64,000 bases of DNA from Bedellia somnulentella (taxonomy: Eukaryota > Arthropoda > Insecta > Lepidoptera > Bedelliidae). Shown piece by piece: positions 35,637-50,200 of this stretch (positions are counted from its first letter, which is position 1; each line of letters starts with the position of its first letter). The notes below the pieces were generated by a model that made no database searches, was not told the origin of the DNA, and saw only the letters and a program-made list of their open reading frames with translations. The stretch covers positions 8,774,873 to 8,838,872 of the forward strand of contig OY755173.1 in assembly GCA_963576735.1 (NCBI GenBank), in the 5' to 3' direction. A program made the translations under genes and the position numbers.

Positions 35637-36469
35637 GGAATACCAAATTAAACATATATGCAAATAGATCTCATAAGGCTCTCTTCTTATTACGAGATAA
35701 TCCGATTTGGCATGCAAAACAATATGTTGACTTATGATTAATTTATCCGCGTCCGCAAATCTGAATCAAAATTAAAACTCCTGAAATCGGATTTGATTTC
35801 GTTTGACTTGACATTGACATATGACATTTTTGTCTAAAAATTAAATTTCGCTATTTATGCTGAGTTTACACTATCGTTCGTACCGTATCGTAACGTTACT
35901 TTGAATTCAGTTGACTTGGAGATCCTTAACCTGGCATTACAAACAGTCAAGCTTATCAACAATGTTTTACTTATCATGAAATACCAACGTGAACCAACTG
36001 GACAATATAAAAATAATCTTGATACAATAAGACCACAATAAGACTCAAATTTAAATATCCAAATCCACACAGAATAAAAAATGTAAGGTAGTGATGTACC
36101 TATCATGTAGTCTGAGACTATCGATTAATCAGTTGTGGTACCCACAAAAATACTCATACTGACAATGAAAAATTATCGATTTTGCCGCAATAGTAATGAT
36201 GCACTCTATATAGTATACATGCATTTTATTAAATAATAATAACATATTCGTACATGTCGAAAATTAATAGTAGCTATTAATTGTATTCCATATATCGTAT
36301 TATATGTATGTATCTATTTGTTAATTGTTTATTATTTTTGAATATAATAAATCTAAAGTAGAGTTAAAAATTAGAAAATTTATTTTACATATTATGTAGA
36401 TTTAAGCATAGTTATCTGTTTCAGAATTTAATTGGATATTTATCTCACATGACTATAATTTATTGACCT

Positions 36470-36602
36470 CACCATTCAAACGCTGTCTGGAAGAGATCGT
36501 TTTTAGTGATAAGACCCACAATTGTACTTTTCTTAATTAATTCTGTTTATTTGTTTATGTTTCGCTTTGATGTGCAATAAAGAGTTTGTATTCTATTATT
36601 TG
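36470..36602 (+). repeat. LINE or SINE 3' tail with GTGCAATAAAGAGT end
   Basis: It reads GTCTGGAAGAGATCG, TTTTTAGTGATAAGAC, then TGATGTGCAATAAAGAGTTTG and an ATTCT-type tail. The same end occurs at 46950-47095. Reversed GATCTCTTCCAGACAAC also occurs inside E1 and E2 (about 10755, 13710). Confidence 0.65.
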
Positions 36603-37350
36603 ATGCACACCTTTATGCATTGTGATTTTATCTTTGGACTTAATGATTCAAATCAATGTTAACAGTATATTTTCCTGATTTTTCGTAAAATATTGTCTAA
36701 AAGCATCTTAAACTTCATCTTTTGTTTATATATACAAAGTGTTATTTGTTTTTTTAAATATTTATCTACCAATCGGGTTAGAAGAGAGTATTGTATAAGA
36801 GACTATCGAGTCTCACTTGTGTCCGCTTATGGTAATTTATATATTTTCATCCATCACCCTATCAATTAATTTAACATTTTTGAGTAGGTTAACTCTAACG
36901 ACCGTAACAAATAATTTTCAAACACTTAAATGTTCAAAACTTTTTCTGAATGTTTGAAATATCCTCATGCAATCTTTTTCCATATTCATTTCTACCGTGA
37001 ATAGAAAATTTCTTTTAAACCCTCAGTCTCATGGTTAACAAAATTATTATTCTTGAAGCATTGGTGTTCTGTGATTTCTAAATAGTTTATTTTCACTTCA
37101 AATCTCTAAGCTTTTGCAAATTGTTATGTTATGCCTTTTATTGGGATGAGACGTTAATGGAAGTGTAAAAATTAATCTTTGGGGCAATTCCACATCATGT
37201 GGACATTACTTTATCTATTATTCCAATTACTTGACTTTTTTACCCATGTTACCACGCATCAAATACGTGGGAGGTAAGCTTTGCCTGGATGAGCCACAAC
37301 AACAAAAAAAGTGCCGTTGCTCATGACAGTTCTTAAAACTAAAAACAATT

Positions 37351-37498
37351 CGCATTGGCAGCCATTGACATGGTAGCTCAATTGGCAGAGCGACAGGGGC
37401 GTATACCTGAGGTCGGGATCGATTCCCTATTTATCCTTTATTTATTAGTAATAATCCCCACATGAGGTTTTCGTAAACAAAAACATTCAAATTCAAAA
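37351..37498 (+). repeat. S4 repeat with tRNA-like sequence
   Basis: GGCAGCCATTGACATGGTAG, CTCAATTGGCAGAGCGAC and GGTCGGGATCGATTCCC keep A- and B-box-like parts, then the S4 end (TTTATTTATTAGTAATAATC). Confidence 0.65.
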
Positions 37499-37570
37499 CA
37501 ATTAAAACCAGAACAACCATATACATAACCATATCGATAGAAATAGCTAATCGAAACTGTACATCGGTAT

Positions 37571-37572
<2 letters not shown>

Positions 37573-37614
<42 letters not shown>
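37573..37614. repeat. AT dinucleotide microsatellite
   Basis: An uninterrupted run of about 21 AT units, 625 bases upstream of the Taf2 start codon. Confidence 0.95.
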
Positions 37615-37617
<3 letters not shown>

Positions 37618-38238
37618 TCATTGAATAATGCGACTACTTGATTACTTGGTCTACGTACACAGCCACTAGTACTTAGACAGCGCTAAAATACGTAGCCATC
37701 GCAGACAGCAATTTGAAATACGATCATAAAAAACTTGGGATTCACAAATTTTTAACCATTTGTAAACTGTTATTGAAATTATGGATTGCAAATTGTAATC
37801 CCGATTATATTAACCGAACTAGGTACATCAATCAGTAGCTTGTTATCAAAATTTTAAATCACGGTGTCAAATCTAGAACATTTTGTAAGATTTATTTAGT
37901 ACGATATTTGTAATAAAGTACTTATTAAGCAAAAGTATCGAATACTAATGTTTCCAGTAAAAACATATCCGTATGAAAGAAAAAATAATCGATGCATTTT
38001 CGTGATATATGAAATAATTATATACATCACTAACAGTGTGGTCACAGAGTAAATATAACACTACGTACTACATTGAGTATGGTAGCTACCTTCTTACTCT
38101 CAGATCTCAGTTTCTGTTTACTTTACTATTTTCTTCGTCTTTATTTAATAATGTAAGGAGTAAGGATATACTGATGTTGTCTTAAGACAAAAAATTAAGG
38201 ATTTTATCTGAAGAAGAAAGTAGAATCAGTGCCGCATA

Positions 38239-41200
38239 ATGAAGAAAGAAAGAACTGGCGATAATTGTCGCCCATTCAAACTATAAGTATTTTAACAATT
38301 TTTATAATTTCTCAGGCTAAGCCTTGCCACTTAAATAATTGTTAATGTTCATCTTTACAGCTCATCAAATACTAAGTCTCACTGGTATAAGTTTTGAAAG
38401 AAAAAGCATAATCGTAAGTTTCTTCGCGGAATATGAATTTTAGTTTTATATATTTTGAATTAATTCTTGGTGGCAATATACAAGTTTGTGTATCTTCTAG
38501 GGATTTGTGGAGTTGACAATCGTACCATTAAAGGACAACTTACGCTACATACGATTGAATGCCAAGCAGTGTCGTATCTATCGTGTATGTTTAAATGACC
38601 AATATGAAGCAAACTTCCAATATTTTGACCCATTCCTTGATATTTGCCAAGCTGATCCTAATACGTAAGTACCCCTTGTTACCTAATCATTTTACCAATG
38701 GGACCTTCCTTATACTCACGGCCATAAATTCAGAGCTCCAGAATCAGAAACTTCTGTTACTTTGGGAAGTTAAATAAGCCTATAACACCCATGTAGTTAA
38801 TGGAAATCTATTCACACATATTTAAAATTGGTTCAGCAGTTAAGACACTATGTTGAAACATACCACATAGGTACATTGGAACGAACTATCAGGTGTGTGG
38901 TAGGGATCCCTACTGGGGCCTTTGTTATTTATCCTATTTATTTATATTAGATATTAAGAACTATTTTAAAAAATCTAAAATTATATTATGTGCTGATGAT
39001 ATTAAGATAATAAAAGCGATTCATGGAGATACTGATGTATCAGATCTTCACACCGATTTAAATAGCTTTGTTGATTACTGTGAAGTAAATAAGTTAGATC
39101 TGAATTTCCGTAAATGTTTTATATCTCATTTAGTCGTAAAAATAAATTCATGTTAACTAATTTTTATTCAAAATGTTTATCTATAAAAAAAGTTAATGAG
39201 GTTAAGGACTTAAGAGTGTTTCATGATTATTAGCTTTTATATGATAAGCACATGGATTCTATAGCAAAGATTATTGAATAGTTACCAGATACTACACTTC
39301 ATAGAAAATTTCCAATACCTACTGCTATAATAGCCTACTCCGTCGCGTCAGCAACCACTACAATCTAAAATGTGCCTTAATGCTCAAGCGTATAGTTGTG
39401 GTTGCTTCGCACCGTGCAATCCGGTACCAATCGCAGGGCTGCCTCTTCGATAAAATTAAATTAACATAACTTTTTGTGTCGATGTTATTGAGAACTGTGA
39501 ATATTTATTTTATTATATGTTCTGACTTGTATGTGGCAGTACAATTTTTTTTTCAATATAAAATATTTTTTTATAAACTAGAGCTGTACTATGCAATCTA
39601 TCTATCTAAGAACATAATTAATTATAGATGTCAGGGTGTAGGTAAAATAAAATTAAAAATAACTTTAAAGTTACAAGTGCTTTATTTTAATATATTATTT
39701 TATAAATTTCTTACCCTTTCTAAATTCTCGATTACTAAATTTGAGTGTTGCAAAAATCCTGAATCTATTAAAAAGTTTTATTAGATATTGTTTTGGGAAA
39801 CAAGGGCAGGGATATTCAAAATTAATGTCATTTAAAAGTTCGTAAAGAATACTATGGCCTTTGTTTCATATTGTTTTCAAAATTATTTATAAACATTGTC
39901 ATAAGTTCTCTTACATAATTATGAAACGCATCGGTTGGCACTTTTAACTTTCCATAAAAAGAAGATATTTTGTTGAATGATTTGAAATGTATAAACAATC
40001 TTTTATTCGTATTAGTATCATTATGAAATTATATATATGCTTCATTCATCACGACTATGTAAATTAGGCAGATGGTTGGAATTACGTGTTTGTCAAGGTA
40101 CTCTAAAACTTCACAGCTCATTACTTATTATATTGCAAAACTACCAAAACAGCAGCATTACTTTTCAGAAAGATTATTTAGATAGATAACTTTGTTATTT
40201 CCAGGCGATCTTTGGAGGTGTTTTCACACTATCATCTCCAGGCAGCACAGAAAATTGATCCTGATCACAACTCTGGTGAGCTTCACATACAAGTGCCGGA
40301 GGAGGCTGCTCACTTAGTCAGCGAAGGCAGAGGACTCAGAATTGGAATTGAGTTTTCATTAGAATCTCCACAAGGGGGTTTGCATTTTGTTGTGCCTGAA
40401 GGAGAAGGCACTCTTGTTGAAGTAAGTAGATTTGGAATTAAAGCATTAACTAATAAGCTTTTTTGACCTATCATTTTATTAATTGGGAACTTAATACATA
40501 AACTGTGGTAGTGATAGTGGGTAGAACACCCGCCTATTATGCAGAGGCATGGGTTCTTATTCCGAGCTGGGTCTGCAACAAAGTTGCTGAAGAACTTTAA
40601 TTTTCTATTTTGAATAAGGGGTATATTCAAAATAGAAAATTAAAATTCTTCTTCTTCTATTTGGTATTTACAGCCATTAGCATATGTATGTATGTAATTA
40701 TATAGGCATGGTTACCATTTATGTAATTTCTATTCAGAAGTATATTACATGTTACATTCTAAAAAAACTAATTCTGATTCATATTAACTAGCTCTCTGGT
40801 CTTTACTTGGGGTCTACCCAGCATAAAACATAAACTACTAGGTCACCTACCTCTAATTGCTTTATTTATAAAATGTTATAATATTTATTTATTTGCATCA
40901 CACAACAGGCAGTTAACAATACACATTTAAAAACATTTTTTTTATAAAATATATGAAAACCACCCTACTAGGTGTGTTGACAACTTGCACAATTATTTAA
41001 CTTATTACTAAATCTACCATCGTCTATTTACATGTTACTTAACATGCTAAAGAAAATAAATACATACAATATTGTATACATAATAATTATAATAAATAGT
41101 AAATTATGAATTATGTATTGTACGAGATATGTTTAAGCTTATGTTTAATAACCCTGTGTGTGTATATTACCCATGTTGGCTCAGTGGGTAACACTACCAA

Positions 41201-44200
41201 CTCTAATGCAAGGATTTGAGTACTGAGTTGGTTCTTAATCAATGAGTCTTTTCATATTTCATATGTGTGGTTAATTTATCATAGTTTCTAAAAGCATGGA
41301 AAAAATATATGAGGAATCTCACATAGCTATGTTGTATTGTAATGGGTATTCATACAAAAACAGTGAATGTTCTGTTCTCCCTATCGTCTGAGGGCACTGC
41401 CTAAGCAAAATGTCGCTGATCGAGTCTTAGTACCTCGGCCACTACTTCAGGGATATATGTCCAGATTGATTGAGTTTAAGTATAACACAATTGTAATTTA
41501 CAGAAATCTGCTCACATGTTCACATATGGCCACTCAGCTCGTCTTTGGTTTCCTTGTGTGGATAGCTATGCCGAGCCTTGTACATGGAAACTGGAATTCA
41601 CAGTTGATGAGAGTCTCACAGCGGTGTCTTGTGGAGAATTAGTCGACGTCATCTTCACACCAGATCATAGAAGAAAGACTTTTCATTATTTGGTTAATAC
41701 TCCAGCTTGCGCACCGAACATTGCTTTGGCTATTGGGTAATGCATATTTACATTAGTTCTTCAGTATTTGTTATCTATTCTTACTTCTCTACAAATTTTC
41801 TAGGCTAAGTGAGTTTCATATGGCCAGGTCATTTAAATCGATTGACAATTAATGGACTGATTTTATGGTAAAGCTTATATCTATCTGGCTAAAAAATTGA
41901 CAAAATAACATGAGTCACATGTGATAATAACAAAATATACACCCATTTAGGTCATAGGGATTTTTCACAGCCCATATATGTCCCCACCAAGGGGCTCGAG
42001 CCAACCCTATATAGGGCGATTTGGCCATGGTCCACCACGCTGGCCAATTGCGGGTTGGCAGACTAACGGTTACTACCGTAATAGTAGCCGGGACCGACGG
42101 CTTAACGTGCACTCCGAAGCTCGCAATCATCTTAATTTTCGGATAATCATGATTCAAGCCTGCAATATCCTTCCAGACTGGGTTAAATCTTACAAATTAA
42201 ATTTGTAAGTTTACCACCCCCCGGGGATCGAACCCGAGACCTCCGTACTTGAAACCAAGTACGGAGTCATAGTGATTAATGAGGCAAAAATAAAATTATT
42301 GTATATGTAATACATGTGCAAAATGTTTGTGTTTCCAGACCTTTCGAAACCTATGTGGATCCATTCATGAATGAAGTAACACACTATTGTCTTCCAAATT
42401 TGCTGCAAACTTTGAAAAATACTGTTAGATATCTTCATGAAGCCTTTGAATTTTACGAAGAGACATTATCAACTAGATATCCATATCCATGTTACAAACA
42501 AGTGTTTGTTGACGAGGTGAGTGTGGAAACAGAAGTCAAATATAATTGATATATTTTTACAAATGATAGTATCCATATAGTTTTAAAATCACTTATAATG
42601 CTTCAGTCCTTTGCACAAGTTTGGAAAAAAACACAAATGAAACACAGATTTTAGTAGATCCACTGTTTTAGTTCCATAATGTTTGACAACAATTGCCCTA
42701 TTTATAACAAGTACTGTTACCGATCCTGAATACAACAATGCTTTCATATCCTGTACTACTCAAAAAAAGATAAGAAGAGACAGATTACCTTTGCATTTTG
42801 TGTCTAATTACTTAACTATTTTATTCAGGGAAATATTTGTGCATGCAGAGATTTAATCTTTGATGCACATCAATATAAAAACCGAACTTTGCTGTCTAAT
42901 TTGGTATTATTAAAGTGTATTTTAGTTTTTGGTTATTCTAGGTTGGCCTTTTTTGACGTATCTTTAACACCATCCTTATATATATTTTTACGAATTTCAG
43001 ATCGAAGACGAAACAACAGCATACTCAACAATGTCAATATTAAGCACACACTTGCTGCACTCCATAGCTATTATAGACCAGACTTACATCAGCAGGAAAG
43101 CTATGGCCCAAGCTGTGGCAGAGCAATTCTTTGGATGTTTCATAACTATGCAGAATTGGTCCGATTTGTGGCTGGCTAAAGGAATACCTGATTACCTCTG
43201 TGGATTGTACTCAAAGAAATGTTTTGGAAATAATGAGTACCGTTACACTATTCATCAACAATTGCAAGAGGTGATTGTCTCTTATTTATTTTTCGTGTTT
43301 TACTATATGTGGTTTTAATGGTAATTATTCCACTTATTTATTAAATTGGTGGTAGAAACAGTCTATTCAAAGTATGAGGTCAAGTCAACATGGAAAATTT
43401 TAGCGTTGTTTGTTTATTGTTGTTAATATTAAGGCCGTGTAGTGTCGGCTTAGAAGGCCGTGTAGTGTCGGCTTAGAATAGCACTACCCCATTTCTTCCG
43501 GTGGGTGTACGTAAAAGGCGACTAACGGTTTTGAGGCTTTTAAGGGATTAAGGCGGTTGAAGACCCATCACCAACCACCTTTTCTTTACCATCTTTTTCC
43601 CCACGCAGCTTCCAAAAGTGGCTGAGGAATATCTCATTTCTAAGCTCTGGCTACCCCTTCTGGGGATTTATAGCCGTGAGTATATGTATGTATGTATGTA
43701 TTATTCGTCTAAAAAACAGAAAGTTGTATTATTGTCTGTATATTATTACCTAACTTGTGTAATTAAGATCACTAAACGACATCTAGTCAGTGTAGATCTA
43801 AGAAAACAAATTCTATATTTTGATTCACAGGTAGTAACGTACGAAGAACAATACGGTGGCATAGTATTGGATCCTTGGCAACTGCCAGCCAGCGGAGCAC
43901 GGGTCGAACAAAAGGACATGTTCTACTTTCCTGTGCGAAATGTTCATACCATGTCGCCGAAATACATTGAGGTGAGTAATGTGAGATATTAATTAGATTG
44001 ATGAATAGACATGTCTGTCTATGATATTAATGGTCTATACGCATACTTTGCCCCGAGGTCATTAATACTTTATATAATTTCGGAATTGCCTTATTAAATT
44101 GAAAGTTCAAAATGTTTACTAGTTTTAGTGACGCTTCGTTTCATTAGTTGGACGTGGTTAAACAGAAAGGACTAAACCCACACTTTCACTGAAATTGAGT

Positions 44201-47200
44201 TAAGTATGCCAATGTATTGCTGAAGGTTGAATCTAGGAAATAGTGCAAACTCTACCTATAAAAGTGCACGAAAGCTGTTTATTTATAACACCGTACCCAA
44301 CTCACAGTATCGAAAAAGCACAAAAATTAAAACAACAAATGCTTATATCTCAAAATCGACTTTATATAGGTTGAGTCCTTTCTGTTTAACTATGTCCGAT
44401 TATTATGTCTTCTATTGAGTATATGTTTTTTTTTAATTAATTGATTATTCTCAGGTGATGCGAAAAAAGTCCCATTTAGTCCTGCGAATGTTGGAACAGC
44501 GCATCGGTCAAGAATTGCTACTTCAAGTTTTCAACAAACAGCTGTCCTTAGCCACGAATGCAGCAAACACAAAGATAGGAAACGGTCTATGGGGTCATTT
44601 ACTACTGTCAACCAATTTGTTCGTGAAAGCTATATTTACTGTCACCGGCAAAGATATGGCAGTGTTTGTGGACCAGTGGGTACGGACTGGAGGGCACGCC
44701 AAGTTCTCACTTACATCCGTTTTTAATAGAAAAAGGTAAGTAACTTTTTTTTAGCTTTTTACTTGACTGCTTCCGATGGAGAAATTTTAGTTATTATTTT
44801 ACATATTTAGAAAACCTAAAATTTTAACAAAACGTTATTAACATGAAAAAGCAAACAATTCAATTATCATTTATTTAAGTGAATCAACATTTTATAAAAT
44901 GTCGCCGCTCTTGGACCTTAATTAACGCCAAAATTATCCTAAAAGACATATATATGAGCTGCTGTTGTCAAACATGCTTCAGTTACTATTTTATCGCCAT
45001 ATTTCACCCTGTTCCACAGCTTTGATTTTCATAGCCAAGATGACACTATACAAAAAAGCACCCACCATACCACAGGGATCTGCACTTGCCAATGTATTGA
45101 TGTACTTGTTTCAGAAACACAGTGGAACTAGAAATCCGGCAAGACTGCGTCCACGAAAGAGGTATTCGCAAATACGTGGGCCCTCTACTAGTCCAATTAC
45201 AAGAATTGGACGGAACTTTTAAACACACACTGCAGATTGAGAATACGGTCGTCAAAGCTGATATAACTTGCCACAGCAAGAGCAGAAGAAATAAGAAGAA
45301 AAAGATCCCTTTGTGTACTGGCGAGGAGGTCGATATGGATTTGTCTGCTATGGAGTAAGTATTTTAAATTTTGTTTTTATATAATATATGTATACTCAAA
45401 GTAGTTTAGTATTATATATCATCAACACGCATAGCTAAGTTTTATTTCTATAAACAACATAAGAACTGTAATGTCTACCCTCCACGACAAAAAGCTATAG
45501 AATTTTTAATTCCGAACACCAAACTGTTAGTTTTTACGTTACACCTAATTCACTCCAAAACCCTTTTCCGGCGATAACTAAAACACAAAAAAAAATATTT
45601 CCAGCGACTCACCAGTCCTCTGGATTCGTCTAGACCCAGAAATGTCCCTCCTAAGAAGCACCGTGATAACCCAACCAGACTACCAATGGCAGTACCAACT
45701 TCGCCACGAGCGTGACGTCACAGCACAGAGTGAGGCCATAGACGCTCTACACAACTTCCCAGCGCCGGCCACTAGGAAAGCATTAACTGACGCGATAGAG
45801 AACGAGCAGACTTTCTGTAAGATACGGTGTCGGGCGGCGCATTGTTTGACCAAGGTATATAAATACATCCATACATACACACATAGACGCTCTTCGCAAC
45901 TTCTCAGCGCCGGCCACTAGGAAAGCATTAACTGACGCGATAGAGAATAAACTGAAATTCTGTAAAATAAGGTGTCGGGCGGCGCATTGTTTGACCAAGG
46001 TACGTACATGTACATACACACATAGACACTCTTCACATCTTCCCAGCGCCGGTTACTAGGAAAGCATTAACTGACGCGATAGAGAACGAGCAGACGTTCT
46101 GTAAGATACGGTGTCGGGCGGCGCATTGTTTGACCAAGGTTCGTACATACATACATACATACATAAACGTTCTTCACAACTTCCCAGCTCCAGCCACTAG
46201 GAAAGCATTAACTGACACGATGGAGAACGAACAGACGTTCTGTAAGATACGGTGTCGGGCGGCGCATTGTTTGACCAAGGTTCGTACATACATACATACA
46301 TAAACGTTCTTCACAACTTCCCAGCACCGCGCCGGCCACTAGGAAAGCATTAACTGACGCGATAGAGAACGAACAGACGTTCTGCAAGATACGATGTCGA
46401 GCTGCGCATTGTTTGACCAAGGTAGATATATCATACATACATACACACATAGACGCTCTTCACAACTTCCCAGCGCCGGCCACTAGGAAAACATTAACTG
46501 ACGCAATAGAGAACGAACAGACGTTCTGTAAGATACGGTGTCGGGCGGCGCATTGTTTGACCAAGGTAGATATATCATACATTCATACAAACACACATAG
46601 ACGCTCTTCACAAATTCCTAGCGCCGGCCATTAGGAAACATCAACTGACGCGTTAGAGAACGAGAAGACAGTTTCTGTAACATAAGGTGTCGGGCGGCTC
46701 ATTGTTTGACTAAGGTATATTTATACATACATATATTCACGACATTAGTTCCCATTAAGGTAGGATGAATATTTATAGCCGCTTTGTTTGATCCTGCGAT
46801 CTAGAGCTTGATTTACATTCATCAATATGTTTATAAATGCTCCTTAACTTGCTTAAACGAAGGTTGTTTTTTTTTTGGTCTAGTATTGTTTGTTGTGATA
46901 CATTAACATACGATGTTTTGGGCATCTACCCAAATAATTAATTTATCGATCTCACCTTCCAAAGGTTGTCTGGAAGAGATCGCTTTTAGCGATAAGACTG
47001 CCAATTGTACCTCACTGTAAACTGTTTGATCATATTATTATTTTTGTAAATTTGTGTTTGATGTGCAATAAAGAGTTATTCTATTCTATTCTATTAATGC
47101 ATATTGTAATCATGCCGAGCCTTAGATTCCCAAAAAGAACCGTTGCAATCATTTTTGCTTGGTAATTTATTTCTATTTCTTTGGAATATTAACAGACTAA

Positions 47201-50200
47201 TACAAACAATATAAATCTAAGTAAGAATACACAGTGCCATTTACAAATCTTTATCAACGGAAAAATATAACTTTCAAATTATTCCCATATACTCTCTGGG
47301 CCTCTCGTTGATTCTTATAGGGATAAAAAATTTCTCTTTATATATATCATATGTATTCAAATATTGTTTTCTTTACAGGTAGCAAACGCCATGGTAAGCT
47401 CATGGGCGGGTCCTCCAGCCATGTTGACAATATTCAGAAAGATGTTTGGCTCATTTTCTGCCCCACACATTATCAAGCAAAATAATTTTGATAACCTACA
47501 ACACTATTTTCTACAGAAAACTATACCGGTAGCAATGGCTGGTGAGTATTTCCATCTTTTACATTTTAAAAATCATCAGTCGTGATAATTTTACATTGAT
47601 ATGACGAATGCCCGAAAAAGACATTTCACAAAAATTTACAGATCTTATTTAAGGGATTATATTTTGACAATTCTTTAAAACTAGACTTACTAATGCGGCT
47701 AGTGTGTCCGGAAAAGTAAAACATATTGAAAAAAGTTACTATTCAATTTTGTCCCAAATGAACATATTGAACATGCTAGAACAAATCGTCATATTTCAAT
47801 CCAATTGTCATTTCATGTATCAAAAAAGAATGCTTTTGCTGATTCTATCAATTGAACTCAAAAGAGTTATTTATCTAAAATTATCCTTTCCTTCTTTCCT
47901 TGAGTTGACAGTTTACAAATGCAAAATTATGCAAAAAACCATGCCCCGCCTCACAAAAGACGGTGCTCTTCCCAATTAGTTATAATTCTTATATAAAAGA
48001 ATGTAACATTACTTTTCCCCACAGGATTAAGAAACATCCACGGCATATGCCCACCAGAAGTAGTGCGGTTCCTACTAGATCTGTTCAAATACAATGATAA
48101 CTCGAAGAACCATTACTCCGACAATTACTACAAAGCAGCGTTGGTAGATGCGTTGGCAGCCACTATTACTCCAGTGGTGTCTGTGTTGCAACCTGTGAGT
48201 ATACATTAAATTTGGGATTTTTGGCCATTTTATCGCTTGTATTGAACATCTTTTGTCTGTGTTGATATTTTATTTCAGTTCAAAGCGCCCCTACTATAAT
48301 AATAGAAGATTAGGACTAAGTTTAAAAAAGATCGATGTTGATGTTAAAACTCACATATAGTGTATTTCACAAATGCGAAATTTTCAGAGTGAATAATATT
48401 TTTACCTGCTATGGAGCAGTAGATTAATGGTCTCTGATATCACTTTGAAGGACTTTTTCCCACCTGGGAAGCCGATTATATCTCTTAATTGGTAAAACCT
48501 ACGTCGCAATTTTTCAGGGGGCTCCAATAACAGCTGATTCCCTATCAGCTGACACAAAGCTGGTTCTAGAAGAGATAACCCGGGTTCTGAATCTGGAGAA
48601 AGTGTTGCCATGCTACAAAAATACGGTCACAGTGAGTTGTTTACGTGCGATCCGGAGAATGCAACAGTGTGGACATCTGCCGAGCATATCTACTATATTC
48701 AGAGCGTATGCTCAATATGGCCAGTATATTGGTGAGTGGGAATGTATTTTACTATACCTATATATATGTATTTACAGAAGATTAGGAATGGATCCAATAA
48801 AATTTATATTGAGCATCAGAATGATATATTTGTCTACTTCATATATTTTAGTTTTATATTGTATTCTCATGCTACACATTTAACAATTTAATAAGAGACT
48901 GTAATTTCCATTTAATCCAGTCAATCTAAACTGTTTGAGGCATTCCATATATGGCTGTCCTAGGATATCCATCTATCCTCTAATCATCTAATATATCCCA
49001 TTTTAGATGTCCGTCTATCAGCCTTCGAATGTTTAGTAGACTTTGTCCGTGTGGATGGAAGACCAGAAGATTTGAGTTCCTTATTAACTGCAGTAGAAAG
49101 TGACCCTGACCCTTGCGTGCGTCACGGGTTAGCCAGACTTCTCATTAAGAATCCGCCTTTTGAAAAAGCTCAGAGACATCGATTGGATACAGAGGCTGTT
49201 GTTCATAGGTGAGTGGTTTTTAATTGAGGCTATGAATATATGATTTAGCTTCAGTTACTAAAAAAGCATGCTATTATTTGTAAGAGCGATTTTATTACAA
49301 ATAATGATAAGAGTAGAACTCGGTTTTTTTTACGAAGAGTTTAATATAAGAATAAAAGTCTAATAAATAAAAGATAACTAAAGGAAAGAAAAATTTCGAC
49401 ACAGGCGGGAATGGAACCAGCTACCTCGGGTGGGTATACGCCCCCGTCGCACAGTGGTACCGCCGCCATACAAGGGCGGTCATAAATACCTTACTCTCTT
49501 AATTTGCATTTTTTTTGGGTAAATCAATAAAATAACGTTTAAGATTGTATACTAATGATGTATTTAATTGTTAGAAGTAAATAAAGAAGTAAAAGTATGC
49601 CACCACCATGATTTTTATACAATTCAAAGAAATAAAATAAATAGGTATAAATATATTAATTTATTTCTAATGATAACTATGAAATATCTACTTTTTGGTA
49701 TTAATAAAATTGTCAATTTACTATTTTTACCATAAAAAATACATTATAACTATTTTTATTTTAAACTTACAGCTAAGTATACATGCATCTCTTACTAAAC
49801 TGAAAAAAAGTACTACAAATAAATTGGAATATAAATCAAACTTTTAATAGATGTAACACTTCTTTAGACATAGCACTTTTCTTCTGACGGGGGAGTTTTC
49901 GAAGGCCAGTAATAAATGGATCCAAACTGAGTAAAAGTCTATTTAGCAAATCCGAATTACTAACTTCTCTTGACATCTTGCGCGTGTGATCTCGTCTTAA
50001 GGACTTATAGAATTTATTGTTTGATTCAGCTGCCTCTTCAGATAACTCCCCGAACGATACTAAAACGTGTTGCGCTACCTGAGCCCCGTGAATGAGCACT
50101 TTGTGGACGGAAGCTGGAAGGTTCAACCACGGATATTCTTGAATCAAAAGACGCGCGGTTTCTAATTCATATTTCTCGAAAATTACTTAAAATATGTTTA

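Larger units (their letters stand above)
35640..38238. other. Region between the divergent TPR gene and Taf2
   Basis: About 2.6 kb separates the two start codons. It holds a LINE 3' tail (36470-36602), an S4 copy (37351-37498) and an AT microsatellite (37573-37614). The remainder has no coding signal I can support. Both promoters should lie here. Confidence 0.5.

Noticed and set aside
38283..38358. U12-type minor intron
   Set aside because: The donor ATAAGT does not match ATATCCTT and no clear TTCCTTAAC branch site is seen; a U2-type AT-AC reading fits better.
41915..42438. Short frames on both strands in Taf2 intron 5
   Set aside because: They fall in an S3 SINE copy and antisense to exon 6.
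45680..46450. Several minus-strand frames rich in [10 protein letters not shown]
   Set aside because: They are antisense shadows of the repeated Taf2 exon-11 segment.
45741..46714. A regular array that could be taken for a CRISPR
   Set aside because: The units are exon-derived and about 145 bases long with splice donors. The genome is eukaryotic and the spacers are not unique sequences.
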